Positions 40,400-49,959 of a stretch of 53,748 nucleotides of DNA are shown here, one piece after another; the first letter of the stretch is position 1; each line of letters starts with the position of its first letter. This DNA is from Pseudomonadota bacterium (lineage in GTDB: Bacteria > Pseudomonadota > Gammaproteobacteria > Burkholderiales > Burkholderiaceae_C): NCBI GenBank assembly GCA_018240985.1, contig JAFEER010000062.1:1-53748 (forward strand), in the 5' to 3' direction. The notes under the pieces were generated by a model. The model was not told where the DNA came from. It saw only the letters and a program-made list of their open reading frames with translations, and searched no databases. The translations under genes were made by a program, and so were the position numbers.

Positions 40400-42067
40400 A
40401 TGTTGCACAACCCCGCCACCAAGTACCGCCCCGCAGCTCCCGTGCGCCTTGCCGACCGCCGTTGGCCCGACGCCGTCATCACCCAGGCCCCCATCTGGTG
40501 CAGCGTCGATCTGCGCGACGGCAACCAGGCCTTGATCGAGCCCATGGACATTGCGCGCAAGATGCGCATGTTCGAGCAGCTGGTGAAAATCGGCTTCAAG
40601 GAAATCGAGGTCGGCTTTCCCTCTGCGTCCCAGGTCGAGTTCGACTTCGTGCGCAAGCTCATCGAGGAAGACCGCATTCCCGACGACGTCACCATCCAGG
40701 TGCTGACCCAGGCGCGCGAGCCCTTGATCCGCCGTACCTTTGAGGCGCTCGAGGGCGCGCCGCGCGCCATCGTGCACCTGTACAACGCCACCGCGCCGGT
40801 GATGCGCCGCGTGGTGCTGGGCATGAGCGAGGACGAGATCGTGCAATTGGCCGTGAGCCACGCCCAGCTGTTCAAGGACATCGCCGTGCGCTACCCGGCG
40901 ACCGATTGGACTTTCCAGTATTCACCCGAGATGTATTCCGACACCGAGCTGGAGTTTTCCAGGCGCGTGATCGACGCCGTGACCGCGGTCTGGCAGCCGA
41001 CGCAGGGCAAGAAATGCATCATCAACCTGCCCACCACGGTGGAGCATTCCACGCCCAACCTCTTTGCCGACATGGTGGAGTGGACGCATCGCCACATCGC
41101 ACGCCGGGATAGCGTGGTGCTCTCAGTCCATCCGCACAACGACCGCGGCACCGGCACGGCCACGGCTGAGTTGGCCTTGATGGCCGGCGCCGACCGGCTG
41201 GAGGGCTGCTTGTTTGGCAACGGCGAGCGTACCGGCAACCTCGACGTGGTGAACGTGGCGCTCAATATGTATATACAGGGCGTGTCGCCGGGGCTCGATT
41301 TCTCCGACATCGACGGCATTCGCAGCACGGTGGAATACTGCAACCAGCTGCCCGTGCACCCGCGCCACCCCTACGTGGGCGACCTGGTCTACACCTCGTT
41401 CTCGGGCTCGCACCAGGACGCGATCAAGAAGGCCTTTGCCGAGCGCAAGGACGGCGACATCTGGGACATGCCCTACCTGCCCATAGACCCCAAGGACTTG
41501 GGCCGCAGCTACGAGGCCGTGATCCGCGTCAACAGCCAGTCCGGCAAGGGCGGTATCGCCTACCTGCTCGAGAGCGAATACGGCCTGCAGCTGCCGCGGC
41601 GCCTGCAGATCGAGTTCAGCCAGGCGGTGCAGCGCGAGATGGACGCCAGCGGCAAGGAGCTTACGGCGCAAGACCTGTGGCAGCTGTTCGAGCGTGAATA
41701 CCGCCTGCCCGCCGTGGCCACTCCCAGCTATCGCATGCGCGAGGAGGAGGGCGGCTTCTCGCTTGCCGCCAGCCTGCAGTGGCAGGGCGAGCAGCTCGAC
41801 ATCGACGGCGCCGGCACCGGGCCCATCGACGCCTTCGTCCAGGCCATCTCCACCGCGCTCGATCGTGAGGTGCGCGTGCTCAACTACAACGAGCACGCCA
41901 TCGGCGAGGGTGCGAGCGCCAAGGCCGTGGCCTATGTCGAGCTGCGCATCGACGAGCGCCACACGGTGTATGGCGTGGGCATGGATGCCAACATCGTCTC
42001 GGCGTCGCTGCGCGCCATTCTCTCGGGCCTGCAGCGCGCGCCGCAGGTGCAGGCCATAGCGGCTTGA
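40400..42067 (+). CDS. leuA: 2-isopropylmalate synthase, long form (LeuA type 2)
   Basis: A 555-residue enzyme condensing acetyl-CoA with 2-oxoisovalerate to 2-isopropylmalate, the first step specific for leucine. The catalytic-domain motifs are [44 protein letters not shown] and [10 protein letters not shown]; the C-terminal LeuA dimer domain (about 430-555) is the site of leucine feedback. The actinobacterial-type N-terminal extension and length set it apart from the next gene. It is preceded by a leader peptide and attenuator. Start ATG at 40400; ribosome site weak (CCAAGCG). Confidence 0.95.
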   Translation: MLHNPATKYRPAAPVRLADRRWPDAVITQAPIWCSVDLRDGNQALIEPMDIARKMRMFEQLVKIGFKEIEVGFPSASQVEFDFVRKLIEEDRIPDDVTIQVLTQAREPLIRRTFEALEGAPRAIVHLYNATAPVMRRVVLGMSEDEIVQLAVSHAQLFKDIAVRYPATDWTFQYSPEMYSDTELEFSRRVIDAVTAVWQPTQGKKCIINLPTTVEHSTPNLFADMVEWTHRHIARRDSVVLSVHPHNDRGTGTATAELALMAGADRLEGCLFGNGERTGNLDVVNVALNMYIQGVSPGLDFSDIDGIRSTVEYCNQLPVHPRHPYVGDLVYTSFSGSHQDAIKKAFAERKDGDIWDMPYLPIDPKDLGRSYEAVIRVNSQSGKGGIAYLLESEYGLQLPRRLQIEFSQAVQREMDASGKELTAQDLWQLFEREYRLPAVATPSYRMREEEGGFSLAASLQWQGEQLDIDGAGTGPIDAFVQAISTALDREVRVLNYNEHAIGEGASAKAVAYVELRIDERHTVYGVGMDANIVSASLRAILSGLQRAPQVQAIAA

Positions 42068-42113
42068 ATAGTGGCTTAAAGTTCGCGTTTCGCTCACATC
42101 ACAGAGGCACCCC

Positions 42114-43655
42114 ATGAGCTCCGACAAACTCATCATCTTCGACACCACCTTGCGCGACGGCGAACAGTCGCCCGGCGCCAGCATGACACGCGACGAGAAG
42201 CTGCGCATCGCGCGCCAGCTCGAGCGCCTGAAGGTGGACGTGATCGAGGCCGGCTTTGCCGCCAGCAGCAACGGTGACTTCGAATGCGTGCAGGCGATTG
42301 CGCGCGCCATCAAGGACTCGACCGTGTGCTCGCTCTCGCGCGCCAACGACCGCGACATCGCGCGCGCCGCCGAGGCGCTCAAGGACGCGCAGCGCGGGCG
42401 CATCCACACCTTCATCGCCACCAGCCCCTTGCACATGGAGAAGAAGCTGCGCATGTCGCCCGAGGAGGTGCTGGAGCAGTCCAGGCTGGCGGTGCGCTTT
42501 GCGCGCAACCTGATGGGGGACATCGAGTTCAGCGCCGAGGACGGCTACCGCAGCGAGATCGACTTCCTGGCCCGCGTCTGCGAGGCGGTGATCAAGGAGG
42601 GCGCGACCACCATCAACATCCCCGACACCGTGGGCTACGCCATCCCCGAGCTGTATGGCAACTTCATCAAGACGCTGCGCGAGAAGGTGCCCAACAGCGA
42701 CAAGGTCATCTGGAGCGTGCACTGCCACAACGACCTGGGGATGGCCGTGGCCAACAGCCTGGCGGGCGTGAAGATCGGCGGCGCGCGCCAGATCGAGTGC
42801 ACCATCAACGGCCTGGGCGAGCGTGCCGGCAATTGCTCGCTCGAGGAAATCGTCATGGCCGTGAAGACGCGCAAGGATTACTTTGGCCTGGAAGTCGGCA
42901 TCGAGACTTCGCAAATCGTGCCGGCGAGCAAGATGGTCAGCACCACCACCGGCTTCGTGGTGCAGCCCAACAAGGCCGTGGTGGGGGCGAACGCCTTTGC
43001 CCACGCCAGCGGCATCCACCAGGACGGCGTGCTCAAGGCGCGCGACACCTACGAGATCATGCGCGCCGAGGACGTGGGCTGGAGCGCCAACAAGATCGTG
43101 CTGGGCAAGCTCTCCGGGCGTACGGCGTTCAAGCAGCGCCTGCAGGAATTGGGCGTGGTGCTCGAGTCCGAGGGCGAGATCATGGCCGCATTCGCCAAGT
43201 TCAAGGATCTGGCCGATCGCAAGAGCGAGATCTTCGACGAGGACATCCTGGCCCTGGTCAGCGACGAGAGCGTGACGGCCGAGAAGGAGCAATACGGCTT
43301 CATCTCGCTCGCGCAGCACAGCGAAACCGGCGAAATGCCGCATGCCGAGATCGTCTTCACCATCGACGGCCGCGAGGTGAAGGGCGCGTCCAATGGCAAT
43401 GGCCCGGTCGATGCGTCCCTCAAGGCCATCGAGAGCCAGGTGAAAAGCGGTGCGGAAATGGTGCTGTATTCGGTCAACGCCATCACTGGATCGACCGATG
43501 CCCAGGGCGAGGTGACGGTGCGCCTGCAAAACGCCGGCCGCGTGGTCAATGGCGTCGGTGCCGACCCCGACATCATCGTCGCCTCGGCCAAGGCCTACCT
43601 GCATGCGCTGAACAAGTTGCAGAGCAAAGCGGAGCGGGTTGCTGCCCAGGGTTAA
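42114..43655 (+). CDS. leuA: 2-isopropylmalate synthase, short form (LeuA type 1)
   Basis: A 513-residue LeuA of the E. coli-like class. Motifs include [61 protein letters not shown] and [12 protein letters not shown]; the regulatory domain follows residue about 390. AGAGG precedes the ATG. It lies 46 bases after the long-form leuA, so both are probably controlled by the same attenuator. Citramalate synthase is a possible alternative role for one of the pair. A terminator follows at 43699. Confidence 0.94.
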   Translation: MSSDKLIIFDTTLRDGEQSPGASMTRDEKLRIARQLERLKVDVIEAGFAASSNGDFECVQAIARAIKDSTVCSLSRANDRDIARAAEALKDAQRGRIHTFIATSPLHMEKKLRMSPEEVLEQSRLAVRFARNLMGDIEFSAEDGYRSEIDFLARVCEAVIKEGATTINIPDTVGYAIPELYGNFIKTLREKVPNSDKVIWSVHCHNDLGMAVANSLAGVKIGGARQIECTINGLGERAGNCSLEEIVMAVKTRKDYFGLEVGIETSQIVPASKMVSTTTGFVVQPNKAVVGANAFAHASGIHQDGVLKARDTYEIMRAEDVGWSANKIVLGKLSGRTAFKQRLQELGVVLESEGEIMAAFAKFKDLADRKSEIFDEDILALVSDESVTAEKEQYGFISLAQHSETGEMPHAEIVFTIDGREVKGASNGNGPVDASLKAIESQVKSGAEMVLYSVNAITGSTDAQGEVTVRLQNAGRVVNGVGADPDIIVASAKAYLHALNKLQSKAERVAAQG

Positions 43656-43698
43656 AGGCCAGGTTACCCATATAATTCAGGCTCTTTTTAAAAGAGTC

Positions 43699-43730
43699 GC
43701 GCAAGATATTGATCTTGCGCGGCTTTTTTT
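43699..43730 (+). terminator. Intrinsic terminator downstream of the leuA pair
   Basis: GCGCAAGAT and ATCTTGCGC pair perfectly around a four-base loop and are followed by seven T residues. A weaker hairpin (CTCTTTT/AAAAGAG) lies just upstream at about 43682-43696. Confidence 0.92.
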
Positions 43731-43734
43731 GATT

Positions 43735-43752
43735 CTGTACACTGTTGTACAG
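43735..43752. promoter_or_regulatory. Perfect dyad upstream of pbpG
   Basis: CTGTACA-CTGT-TGTACAG: seven-base inverted arms with a four-base spacer, 22 bases before the pbpG start. It may be an operator or an RNA hairpin. CTGT...ACAG recalls LexA boxes, but the spacing is ten bases instead of eight. Confidence 0.45.
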
Positions 43753-43774
43753 TTTCTTACGTCCGGAGCTTCTG

Positions 43775-44881
43775 ATGCACGCCCGTTTTCGCATCGCCAC
43801 ACGTCTTTCCCATGCTCTGGCCCTGGTGGCTCTAGGCGTCGCCTTGGCGTCGCCGGGCGCGCAGGCCGCTCAACGCAAGCCGGCGCAATCCAAAAAACAT
43901 GCGCCTGTCGCTGCCAAACATGCGGCTGCCAAGCATGTGTCCACAAAACAGGTTTCCGCCAAGGTGCGCCATAAGGCGAGCGCCTCCAAGGCCACGCGCG
44001 TCTCTGCGCGCAGCGCCAAGAATCACCATGTGCGCGTGGTGGCAGAGCCTCCGCGCCAGTCCTTCGGCCAGATGGCCGGCCTGCATGCGGTCAGCGATCC
44101 GCTCGACCTCAAGTCCAGCGTGGCTCTGGTGGTCGATCAAGACACCAAGGAGGTGCTGCTGAGCAAGAACGACCATGCGGTGCTGCCCATTGCCTCGATC
44201 ACCAAGCTCATGACCGGTCTGCTGATCTCCGAGGCGCGCCTGCCCATGGATGAGCCCATCACCATCACCCAGGAGGATGTGGACACCGAGAAGGGTAGCG
44301 GTTCGCGCCTGACCGTGGGTGCCACCCTGTCGCGCGGCGAGTTGCTGCATCTGGCGCTAATGTCCAGCGAGAACCGCGCCGCCCACGCACTGGGCCGTAC
44401 CTACCCAGGCGGTTTGACGGCATTCGTGCAGCGCATGAATATCAAGGCCCGCCTGCTCGGCATGACCGAGACGCGTTATGTCGAGCCCACGGGCCTCTCC
44501 AGCAACAACCAGTCCAGCGCCCATGATCTGGCTGCTCTGGTGAACGTGGCCCATGCCGACCCGCTACTGCGTGAGCTCTCCACCTCGCCCGGCCATGAAG
44601 TCCAGGTGGGCAGCCGCGTGCTGCAATTCAACAATACCAACCGCCTGGTGAAGAGCCCGGCCTGGGACATCGGCCTGCAGAAGACGGGCTATATCTCGGA
44701 GGCCGGCCGCTGCCTGGTGATGCAGGCGCAGGTGGCCGGGCGCAAGCTGATCATGGTGTTCCTGGATTCGGCCGGTAAATTCAGCCGTATCGGCGATGCC
44801 GAGCGGGTGCGCTCCTGGGTCGAAAAAACCCATCCAGGCAGCAGCCTGAGTCTGGGCGCTTCAACCCGGCCGCACGGCTGA
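43775..44881 (+). CDS. pbpG: D-alanyl-D-alanine endopeptidase (PBP7 family)
   Basis: A 368-residue S11-family peptidase. A signal peptide (about 1-31, AQA) directs it to the periplasm. The penicillin-binding motifs are SITK (Ser141-Lys144), SEN (Ser198-Asn200) and QKTG. It cuts D-Ala-meso-diaminopimelate cross-links in peptidoglycan. Between the signal and the catalytic domain lies an unusual 60-residue Lys/Ala/His-rich segment (about 33-90, e.g. KHAPVAAKHAAAKHVSTK) that could bind negatively charged polymers. GGAG precedes the ATG at 43775. It is separated from leuA by a terminator. Confidence 0.92.
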   Translation: MHARFRIATRLSHALALVALGVALASPGAQAAQRKPAQSKKHAPVAAKHAAAKHVSTKQVSAKVRHKASASKATRVSARSAKNHHVRVVAEPPRQSFGQMAGLHAVSDPLDLKSSVALVVDQDTKEVLLSKNDHAVLPIASITKLMTGLLISEARLPMDEPITITQEDVDTEKGSGSRLTVGATLSRGELLHLALMSSENRAAHALGRTYPGGLTAFVQRMNIKARLLGMTETRYVEPTGLSSNNQSSAHDLAALVNVAHADPLLRELSTSPGHEVQVGSRVLQFNNTNRLVKSPAWDIGLQKTGYISEAGRCLVMQAQVAGRKLIMVFLDSAGKFSRIGDAERVRSWVEKTHPGSSLSLGASTRPHG

Positions 44882-44891
44882 TCCCGGGCTT

Positions 44892-45695
44892 TTACACCCG
44901 ATTGAGCGAAGTCGGCTGGCCCGTGGTGTAGCCCAGGGCCAGTGAAATTTCTTGCGCCGCGGCCTGCAGCTTGGGGATCCAGCCATCGTCCAGGCGATCG
45001 GCCGGGGCCGAGATCGACAGGCCGGCCACCAGCTGGCCCTGGTCGTCGAAGATGCCTGCGGCCATGCAGCGCACCCCTAGTTCCAGCTCCTCGTTGTCGC
45101 GCGCAATGCCACTCTGCCTTGCCTTGCTTAATTCGCGTTCCAGAATCGGCAACTGGGTGATGCTGTTGCGCGTGTGGCCCGGCAGCCCCGTGCGCGTGGC
45201 ATAGGCCCGCACGCGCGGTGGGTCTTCCGAGGCCAGGAACAGTTTGCCCGTGGATGTCAGGTGCAGCGGCGCATGGCCGCCAATGGCGCGCACCACTTGC
45301 ATGCCCGAACGCTCGCTATAGGAGCGCTCGACGTAGACGATCTCGTCACCCTGGCGCACGCTCAGGTTCACCGGCTGCTGGATCAGCTTGTGCAAATGGC
45401 GCATGGGCGCCATGGAGGCGTCACGCACCGACAGGCGCGCCTTGACCAGATTGCCCAGCTCCAACAGGCGCATGCCCAGGCGGTAGCTGCCCGATTCGGG
45501 CCGATCCACGAAGCGGCCTATCGTCATGTCGTTGAGGATGCGGTGCGCCGTGGAGGGGTGCAGGCCCGTGCGTTCGCTGATTTCCTTGAGCGAGACTGAC
45601 TCCTCCCTGGACGCCAGCACGTCGATCAACTGGAACATGCGTTCCAGCACCTGCACGCTGGGCTTGGGCTGGAACTCCGCCGGGTGTTTTTTCAT
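44892..45695 (-). CDS. IclR family transcriptional regulator
   Basis: A 267-residue IclR-type regulator: N-terminal winged helix-turn-helix (VSLKEISERTGLHPSTAHRILN) and a C-terminal effector domain (VNLSVRQGDEIVYVER, PLHLTSTGKLFLA, GVRCMAAGIFDDQGQLVAGLSISAP). Start is set at MKKHPAE (45695) without a good ribosome site; an ATG at 45725 is possible. It is downstream of putA on the same strand but a terminator lies between, so it is probably separate. Targets unknown; a direct repeat CGTTACC-AAC-CGTTATC just upstream may be an autoregulatory site. Confidence 0.9.
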   Translation of the reverse strand: MKKHPAEFQPKPSVQVLERMFQLIDVLASREESVSLKEISERTGLHPSTAHRILNDMTIGRFVDRPESGSYRLGMRLLELGNLVKARLSVRDASMAPMRHLHKLIQQPVNLSVRQGDEIVYVERSYSERSGMQVVRAIGGHAPLHLTSTGKLFLASEDPPRVRAYATRTGLPGHTRNSITQLPILERELSKARQSGIARDNEELELGVRCMAAGIFDDQGQLVAGLSISAPADRLDDGWIPKLQAAAQEISLALGYTTGQPTSLNRV

Positions 45696-45760
45696 GGTAG
45701 CGATAACGGTTGGTAACGTTCGCATTTTACTTTGTGAAAAGCAGTTCTGCGCAGCGCAAA

Positions 45761-45796
45761 CAAATAGGCCCGGCCTGCTGCCGCAGTGCCGGGCCT
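45761..45796 (-). terminator. Intrinsic terminator downstream of putA
   Basis: On the minus strand AGGCCCGGC and GCCGGGCCT pair perfectly over nine bases, then ATTTGTTTG follows. It lies between the putA stop and the iclR-type gene. Confidence 0.75.
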
Positions 45797-45842
45797 CACG
45801 CGCGGGTGATCAGTAGGCGCCTCGGCAAACACCGGCCGGGCT

Positions 45843-48800
45843 TCAGGCCATGGTCATGAGCTGGGCATTGCCGCCCGCGGCTGCGGTGTTGGTGCTGATG
45901 GACTGCTCGTGCAGCAGTGCCGCCAGGTCGTAGCCGTGGCCGGCCATCAGCTCGTCGCTGCTGCGGCTCTCGATGCGCACCAGCGCGCCGTCGCGCGCGG
46001 CCACCAGGCTGCTGATCTGCAGCAGGGCGTCGCCGTCGCCCTCGAACAGCAGCGCTGCGACGGGGGTCGATTTATCCTGCAGGCCAGCGGCGTCGGCCGG
46101 CTTGAGCCAGGCCTTGCCGGCGTCGCCCAGCGCGGCGCCAAGGGCACTCCATGCGGCGGCGCACTGCGCATCGCCTTGGGGCAGCACGACATGGCAGGGA
46201 TTGCCGCTGGCCAGGCTCGCCGCCACCTGGTGCACCAGGCCCAGGGGCGTGCGCGGCAGGGCCCACACCGGGCCGCGCGGCAACAGGCGGTAGCGGTTGG
46301 ACTCGCCCGTGGGGCCGGGCAGCAGCCAGCTGGCGCCCTGGCGCGTCGCCGTCAGCGCCACATCGCAGGCGGCGCGCGCCAGGCTGGCGTCCAGGCCGGG
46401 CAGCTCCGCCTGTTGCAGATTGGCCAGCAGCTGCAGCGTGGGCTGGGCCTGGGCGTCCGCGGCGCGCGGCAGTGCAGCCAGTGCGGCATTGGCCTGGCCC
46501 TGCACCAGGCGGTGCAGGTAGAGCGGGCCGCCAGCCTTTGGGCCCGTGCCCGACAGGCCCATGCCGCCAAAGGGCTGCACGCCCACCACGGCGCCGATGA
46601 CGTTGCGGTTCACATAGATGTTGCCGGCCTGCACGCGCTCGCTCAGGTGGGCGATGGTCTCGTCGATGCGGCTGTGCATGCCAAAAGTCAGGCCATAGCC
46701 GGTGGCGTTGATGCCGTCGATCAGCGCATCGAGCTGCTCGCGCTGGTAGCGAATTACATGCAAAACCGGGCCAAACACCTCACGGGTCAAGCGCTGCGTG
46801 CTATCGATTTCAATGATGGTGGGGGCCACGAAATGGCCGTTGAGCTGGCCGTGCGATTGGTCATCCTGCTGCTGCACGCGCGTCACCTTCTGGCCCGCGT
46901 CCTGCATGCGCTGGATATGCGCCTCGATCTGGGCGCGTGCCTCGGCGTCGATGACCGGGCCCACGTCGGTGCTCTGGCGATCCGGGTTGCCCATGACCCA
47001 TTCCTGCAGGGCGCCGCGCAGCATGCTCAGCTGGCGCTCGGCAATGTCTTCCTGCAGGCACAGCACGCGCAGCGCGGAGCAGCGCTGGCCGGCCGAGTCG
47101 AAGGCCGAGGACAGCACGTCCGCCACCACCTGCTCGGCCAGGGCCGAGGAGTCCACGATCATGGCGTTCTGGCCGCCGGTCTCGGCGATCAGCGGAATCG
47201 GGTGCCCGTTGGCCGACAGGCGCTGCGAAAGCTGGCGGTTGATGAGCCGCGCCACGTCGGTGGAGCCGGTGAACATCACGCCCGCCACCTGCGGATGCGC
47301 CACCAGGGCGGCGCCCACGGTCTCGCCGCGCCCGGGCACCAGCTGCAGCGCGCCCTGGGGCACGCCGGCCTCGTGCAGGATCTGCACCATGGCGGCAGCC
47401 GTGAGCGGCGTCTGCTCGGCCGGCTTGGCCAGCACGGTGTTGCCGGCGGCCAGGGCGGCTGCCACCTGGCCGGCAAAGATCGCCAGCGGGAAGTTCCACG
47501 GGCTGATGGCCAGCACTACGCCCAGCGGGCGCTGGCTGGCGTTGTCGAACTGCGCCGCCACTTGGGCGCCGTAGTAACGCAAAAAGTCCACCGCCTCGCG
47601 GATCTCGGAGACGGCGTTCCCAAGGGTCTTGCCGGCCTCGCGCATGATCAGGCCCATGAGGGGCTGGCTGCGTTGCTCCAGCAGATCGGCGGCGCGCGCC
47701 AGCACATCGGCGCGTGCGACGGGCGGCGTGCCGGCCCAGATGGGCGCGGCCTGGGCCGCTTGGCCGGCGCAGGCATCGGCCTCCTCAGCTGTTGCCTCAT
47801 GCACCCAGCCGACGATGTCGGACAGCTCGGCCGGATTGGCCAGCGGCTGCCAGCCCGGCGTTTGCGCCGGATTGGCCGGCAGCGTGACCTGGGGCGGCGC
47901 GGCCAGGTAGGTCTGGCGCGTGCTGTAGAGCAGGGCGGCGGCCAGGGATGCGAGCTGCTGCTCGTGCGCCAGGTTCAGGCCCTGCGAATTGGCGCGCGCC
48001 TGTGCACCTTCGCCGGCAAACAGATCCTGCGGCAGCGGGATGCGCGGGTGCGGCGCGCCCAGGCGGCCCTCGTCCTTGGCGATCTGCAGTGCGTCCTGCA
48101 CTGGGTCGGTAACCAGCTCTGCCACCGGCACTCTGGCATCGCCAATGCGGTTGACGAACGACGTGTTGGCGCCGTTTTCCAAGAGGCGCCGCACCAGGTA
48201 GGCCAGCAGCGTCTCGTGCGTGCCCACCGGGGCGTAGATGCGGCACGGCCGCGCCAGCTTGCCCTCGGCGGCCGGGCCGGTGACCTGGGCATAGAGCGGC
48301 TCGCCCATGCCGTGCAGGCACTGGAACTCATACTGGCCGCTGTAGTAGCTGCCGCCCACGCTGGCCGCCAGCTGGTAGATGCTGGCCAGGGTCTGGGCGT
48401 TGTGCGTGGCGAACTGGGGGTAGATGGCGTCGGGCGCCTCCAGCAGCTTGCGCGCGCAGGCCAGGTAGCTGACATCGGTATAGACCTTGCGCGTGTACAC
48501 CGGGTAGCCGGCCAGGCCATCGAGCTGGGCGCGCTTGATCTCGCTGTCCCAGTACGCGCCCTTGACCAGGCGCACCATCAGGCGGCGGCGGCTGCGGCGG
48601 GCCAGGTCGATCAGATAGTCGATGACCTGCGGGCAGCGCTTCTGGTAAGCCTGCACGACAAAGCCGATGCCGCTCCAGCCCTTGAGCGACGGCGCGGCGC
48701 ACAAGGCCTCCATCAGATCCAGCGACAACTCCAGACGATCGGCTTCCTCGGCGTCGATGTTCATGCCGATGTCGTACTGCTTGGCCAGTTCCGCCAGGTG

Positions 48801-49853
48801 CAGCACGCGCGGCAGCAGCTCGGCCATCACGCGGTCGTATTGGGCGCGCGAATAGCGCGGGTGCAGGGCCGACAGCTTGATCGAGATGCCCGGCCCCTCG
48901 AAGATGCCGCGCCCGGCGGACGCGGCGCCAATGGCATGGATGGCCTGTTCGTAGTCGCGCAGGTAGCGCTGGGCGTCATGCTCGGTCGTAGCGGCCTCGC
49001 CCAGCATGTCGTAGCTGTAGCGGAAACCCTGGGCCTCGTATTTGCGGCTGTTGGCCAGCGCCTCGGAGATGGTCTGGCCGGTGACGAACTGTTCGCCCAT
49101 CAGCTTCATGGCGCGGTGCACGCCCTGGCGGATCAGCGGCTCGCCGCCCTTGCCGATGACGCGGGTGAGGGCCGACGTCAGGCTCTTTTCGCTGCTGGTC
49201 GAAGTGAGCTTGCCCGTCAGCACCAGGCCCCAGGCCGCGGCATTGACGAACAGCGAGGGCGAGCGCCCGACATGCGACTTCCAGTCGCCACGGCTGATCT
49301 TGTCGCGGATCAGCACGTCGCGTGTCGCCTTGTCGGGAATGCGCAAGAGGGCCTCCGCCAGGCACATCAGCGCCACGCCTTCCTGGCTGGACAGGGAGAA
49401 CTCCTGCACCAGCGCGGCCACGCCGCTGGTCAACGGCGCGTCGCGCAGGCCCTGCACCAGGCGCGTGGCCAGGTCGTGCACCTTGGCGGCTTGGCTCTCG
49501 TCGGCCACGCGCGCCAGCGGCAGCAGCGCCGGCAGGCACTCGGGCTCGGGCCGGTGCCAGGAGGCGGTGATGGCGGCGCGCAGCGGCGTCTGCGGCAGGA
49601 TGGACTGGGCGAAGGCGAGAAAGGGTTGCACCTCATGCTGGGCTGCAGGTTGCGCCTCGTCCCCGCCGTCTTCCTGTGCATCCTCGCCGGCGCCAAAGAT
49701 GCGGATGCTGGTGGCACCGCGCTCCAGCGCGTCCACGTATTGCAGCACGGCCTGCTTGATCAGCCAGTGCGGGGTGCGGTTCAGGTTCTGCGCGGCGTTG
49801 CGGATACGTTCGCGCAGGAGGTCATCGACCTTGATGCCAATAGTAGTGCTCAT
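45843..49853 (-). CDS. putA: Trifunctional PutA (repressor, proline dehydrogenase, glutamate-semialdehyde dehydrogenase)
   Basis: A 1336-residue PutA. Residues 1 to about 45 form a ribbon-helix-helix DNA-binding domain (TTIGIKVDDLLRERIRNAA). The proline dehydrogenase barrel shows IKLSALHPRYS, MNIDAEEADRLELS, RLVKGAYWDSEIK and FATHNAQT. The aldehyde dehydrogenase part shows SPWNFPLAIF, FTGSTDVARL, ETGGQNAM and GQRCSALRVL. A C-terminal domain completes the long form. It oxidises proline to glutamate at the inner membrane and represses put genes when proline is absent. ATG 49853 is chosen; an earlier ATG at 49886 would cover operator-like boxes. No putP is in the window. Confidence 0.96.
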   Translation of the reverse strand: MSTTIGIKVDDLLRERIRNAAQNLNRTPHWLIKQAVLQYVDALERGATSIRIFGAGEDAQEDGGDEAQPAAQHEVQPFLAFAQSILPQTPLRAAITASWHRPEPECLPALLPLARVADESQAAKVHDLATRLVQGLRDAPLTSGVAALVQEFSLSSQEGVALMCLAEALLRIPDKATRDVLIRDKISRGDWKSHVGRSPSLFVNAAAWGLVLTGKLTSTSSEKSLTSALTRVIGKGGEPLIRQGVHRAMKLMGEQFVTGQTISEALANSRKYEAQGFRYSYDMLGEAATTEHDAQRYLRDYEQAIHAIGAASAGRGIFEGPGISIKLSALHPRYSRAQYDRVMAELLPRVLHLAELAKQYDIGMNIDAEEADRLELSLDLMEALCAAPSLKGWSGIGFVVQAYQKRCPQVIDYLIDLARRSRRRLMVRLVKGAYWDSEIKRAQLDGLAGYPVYTRKVYTDVSYLACARKLLEAPDAIYPQFATHNAQTLASIYQLAASVGGSYYSGQYEFQCLHGMGEPLYAQVTGPAAEGKLARPCRIYAPVGTHETLLAYLVRRLLENGANTSFVNRIGDARVPVAELVTDPVQDALQIAKDEGRLGAPHPRIPLPQDLFAGEGAQARANSQGLNLAHEQQLASLAAALLYSTRQTYLAAPPQVTLPANPAQTPGWQPLANPAELSDIVGWVHEATAEEADACAGQAAQAAPIWAGTPPVARADVLARAADLLEQRSQPLMGLIMREAGKTLGNAVSEIREAVDFLRYYGAQVAAQFDNASQRPLGVVLAISPWNFPLAIFAGQVAAALAAGNTVLAKPAEQTPLTAAAMVQILHEAGVPQGALQLVPGRGETVGAALVAHPQVAGVMFTGSTDVARLINRQLSQRLSANGHPIPLIAETGGQNAMIVDSSALAEQVVADVLSSAFDSAGQRCSALRVLCLQEDIAERQLSMLRGALQEWVMGNPDRQSTDVGPVIDAEARAQIEAHIQRMQDAGQKVTRVQQQDDQSHGQLNGHFVAPTIIEIDSTQRLTREVFGPVLHVIRYQREQLDALIDGINATGYGLTFGMHSRIDETIAHLSERVQAGNIYVNRNVIGAVVGVQPFGGMGLSGTGPKAGGPLYLHRLVQGQANAALAALPRAADAQAQPTLQLLANLQQAELPGLDASLARAACDVALTATRQGASWLLPGPTGESNRYRLLPRGPVWALPRTPLGLVHQVAASLASGNPCHVVLPQGDAQCAAAWSALGAALGDAGKAWLKPADAAGLQDKSTPVAALLFEGDGDALLQISSLVAARDGALVRIESRSSDELMAGHGYDLAALLHEQSISTNTAAAGGNAQLMTMA

Positions 49854-49865
49854 GATGGAGATGGG

Positions 49866-49908
49866 TGCAACCATTAATGAGCGCAATCATCGCAAAGGTT
49901 GCACCTTT
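49866..49908. promoter_or_regulatory. Putative PutA operator boxes upstream of putA
   Basis: Two copies of GTTGCA, the core bound by the E. coli PutA ribbon-helix-helix domain, lie 13 and 45 bases before the putA start: one inverted at 49866-49871 (TGCAAC) and one direct at 49898-49903. The second is centred in a perfect AAAGGT-TGC-ACCTTT dyad (49894-49908). Confidence 0.6.
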
Positions 49909-49959
49909 GAGTTTATGGGGTAAACCCTTGATTTTGAACAGTAGAGAGGGGTGAAAATC

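Noticed and set aside
43671..43676. TATAAT after the second leuA, suggesting a promoter or small RNA
   Set aside because: No -35 or extended -10 is present, and a transcript from it would hit the terminator at 43699 within 50 bases.
43735..43752. LexA box upstream of pbpG
   Set aside because: CTGT and ACAG are ten bases apart instead of eight, so the site does not fit the proteobacterial LexA consensus; kept only as an unnamed dyad.
45909..49877. Very long open frame (1322 codons) on the plus strand opposite putA
   Set aside because: Its product is Gln/Arg/His/Ala-rich with no recognisable domain; it mirrors the GC-rich codon pattern of putA. The same holds for long antisense frames over hppA, leuA, ilvB, ilvC, the hydroxylase and cstA.
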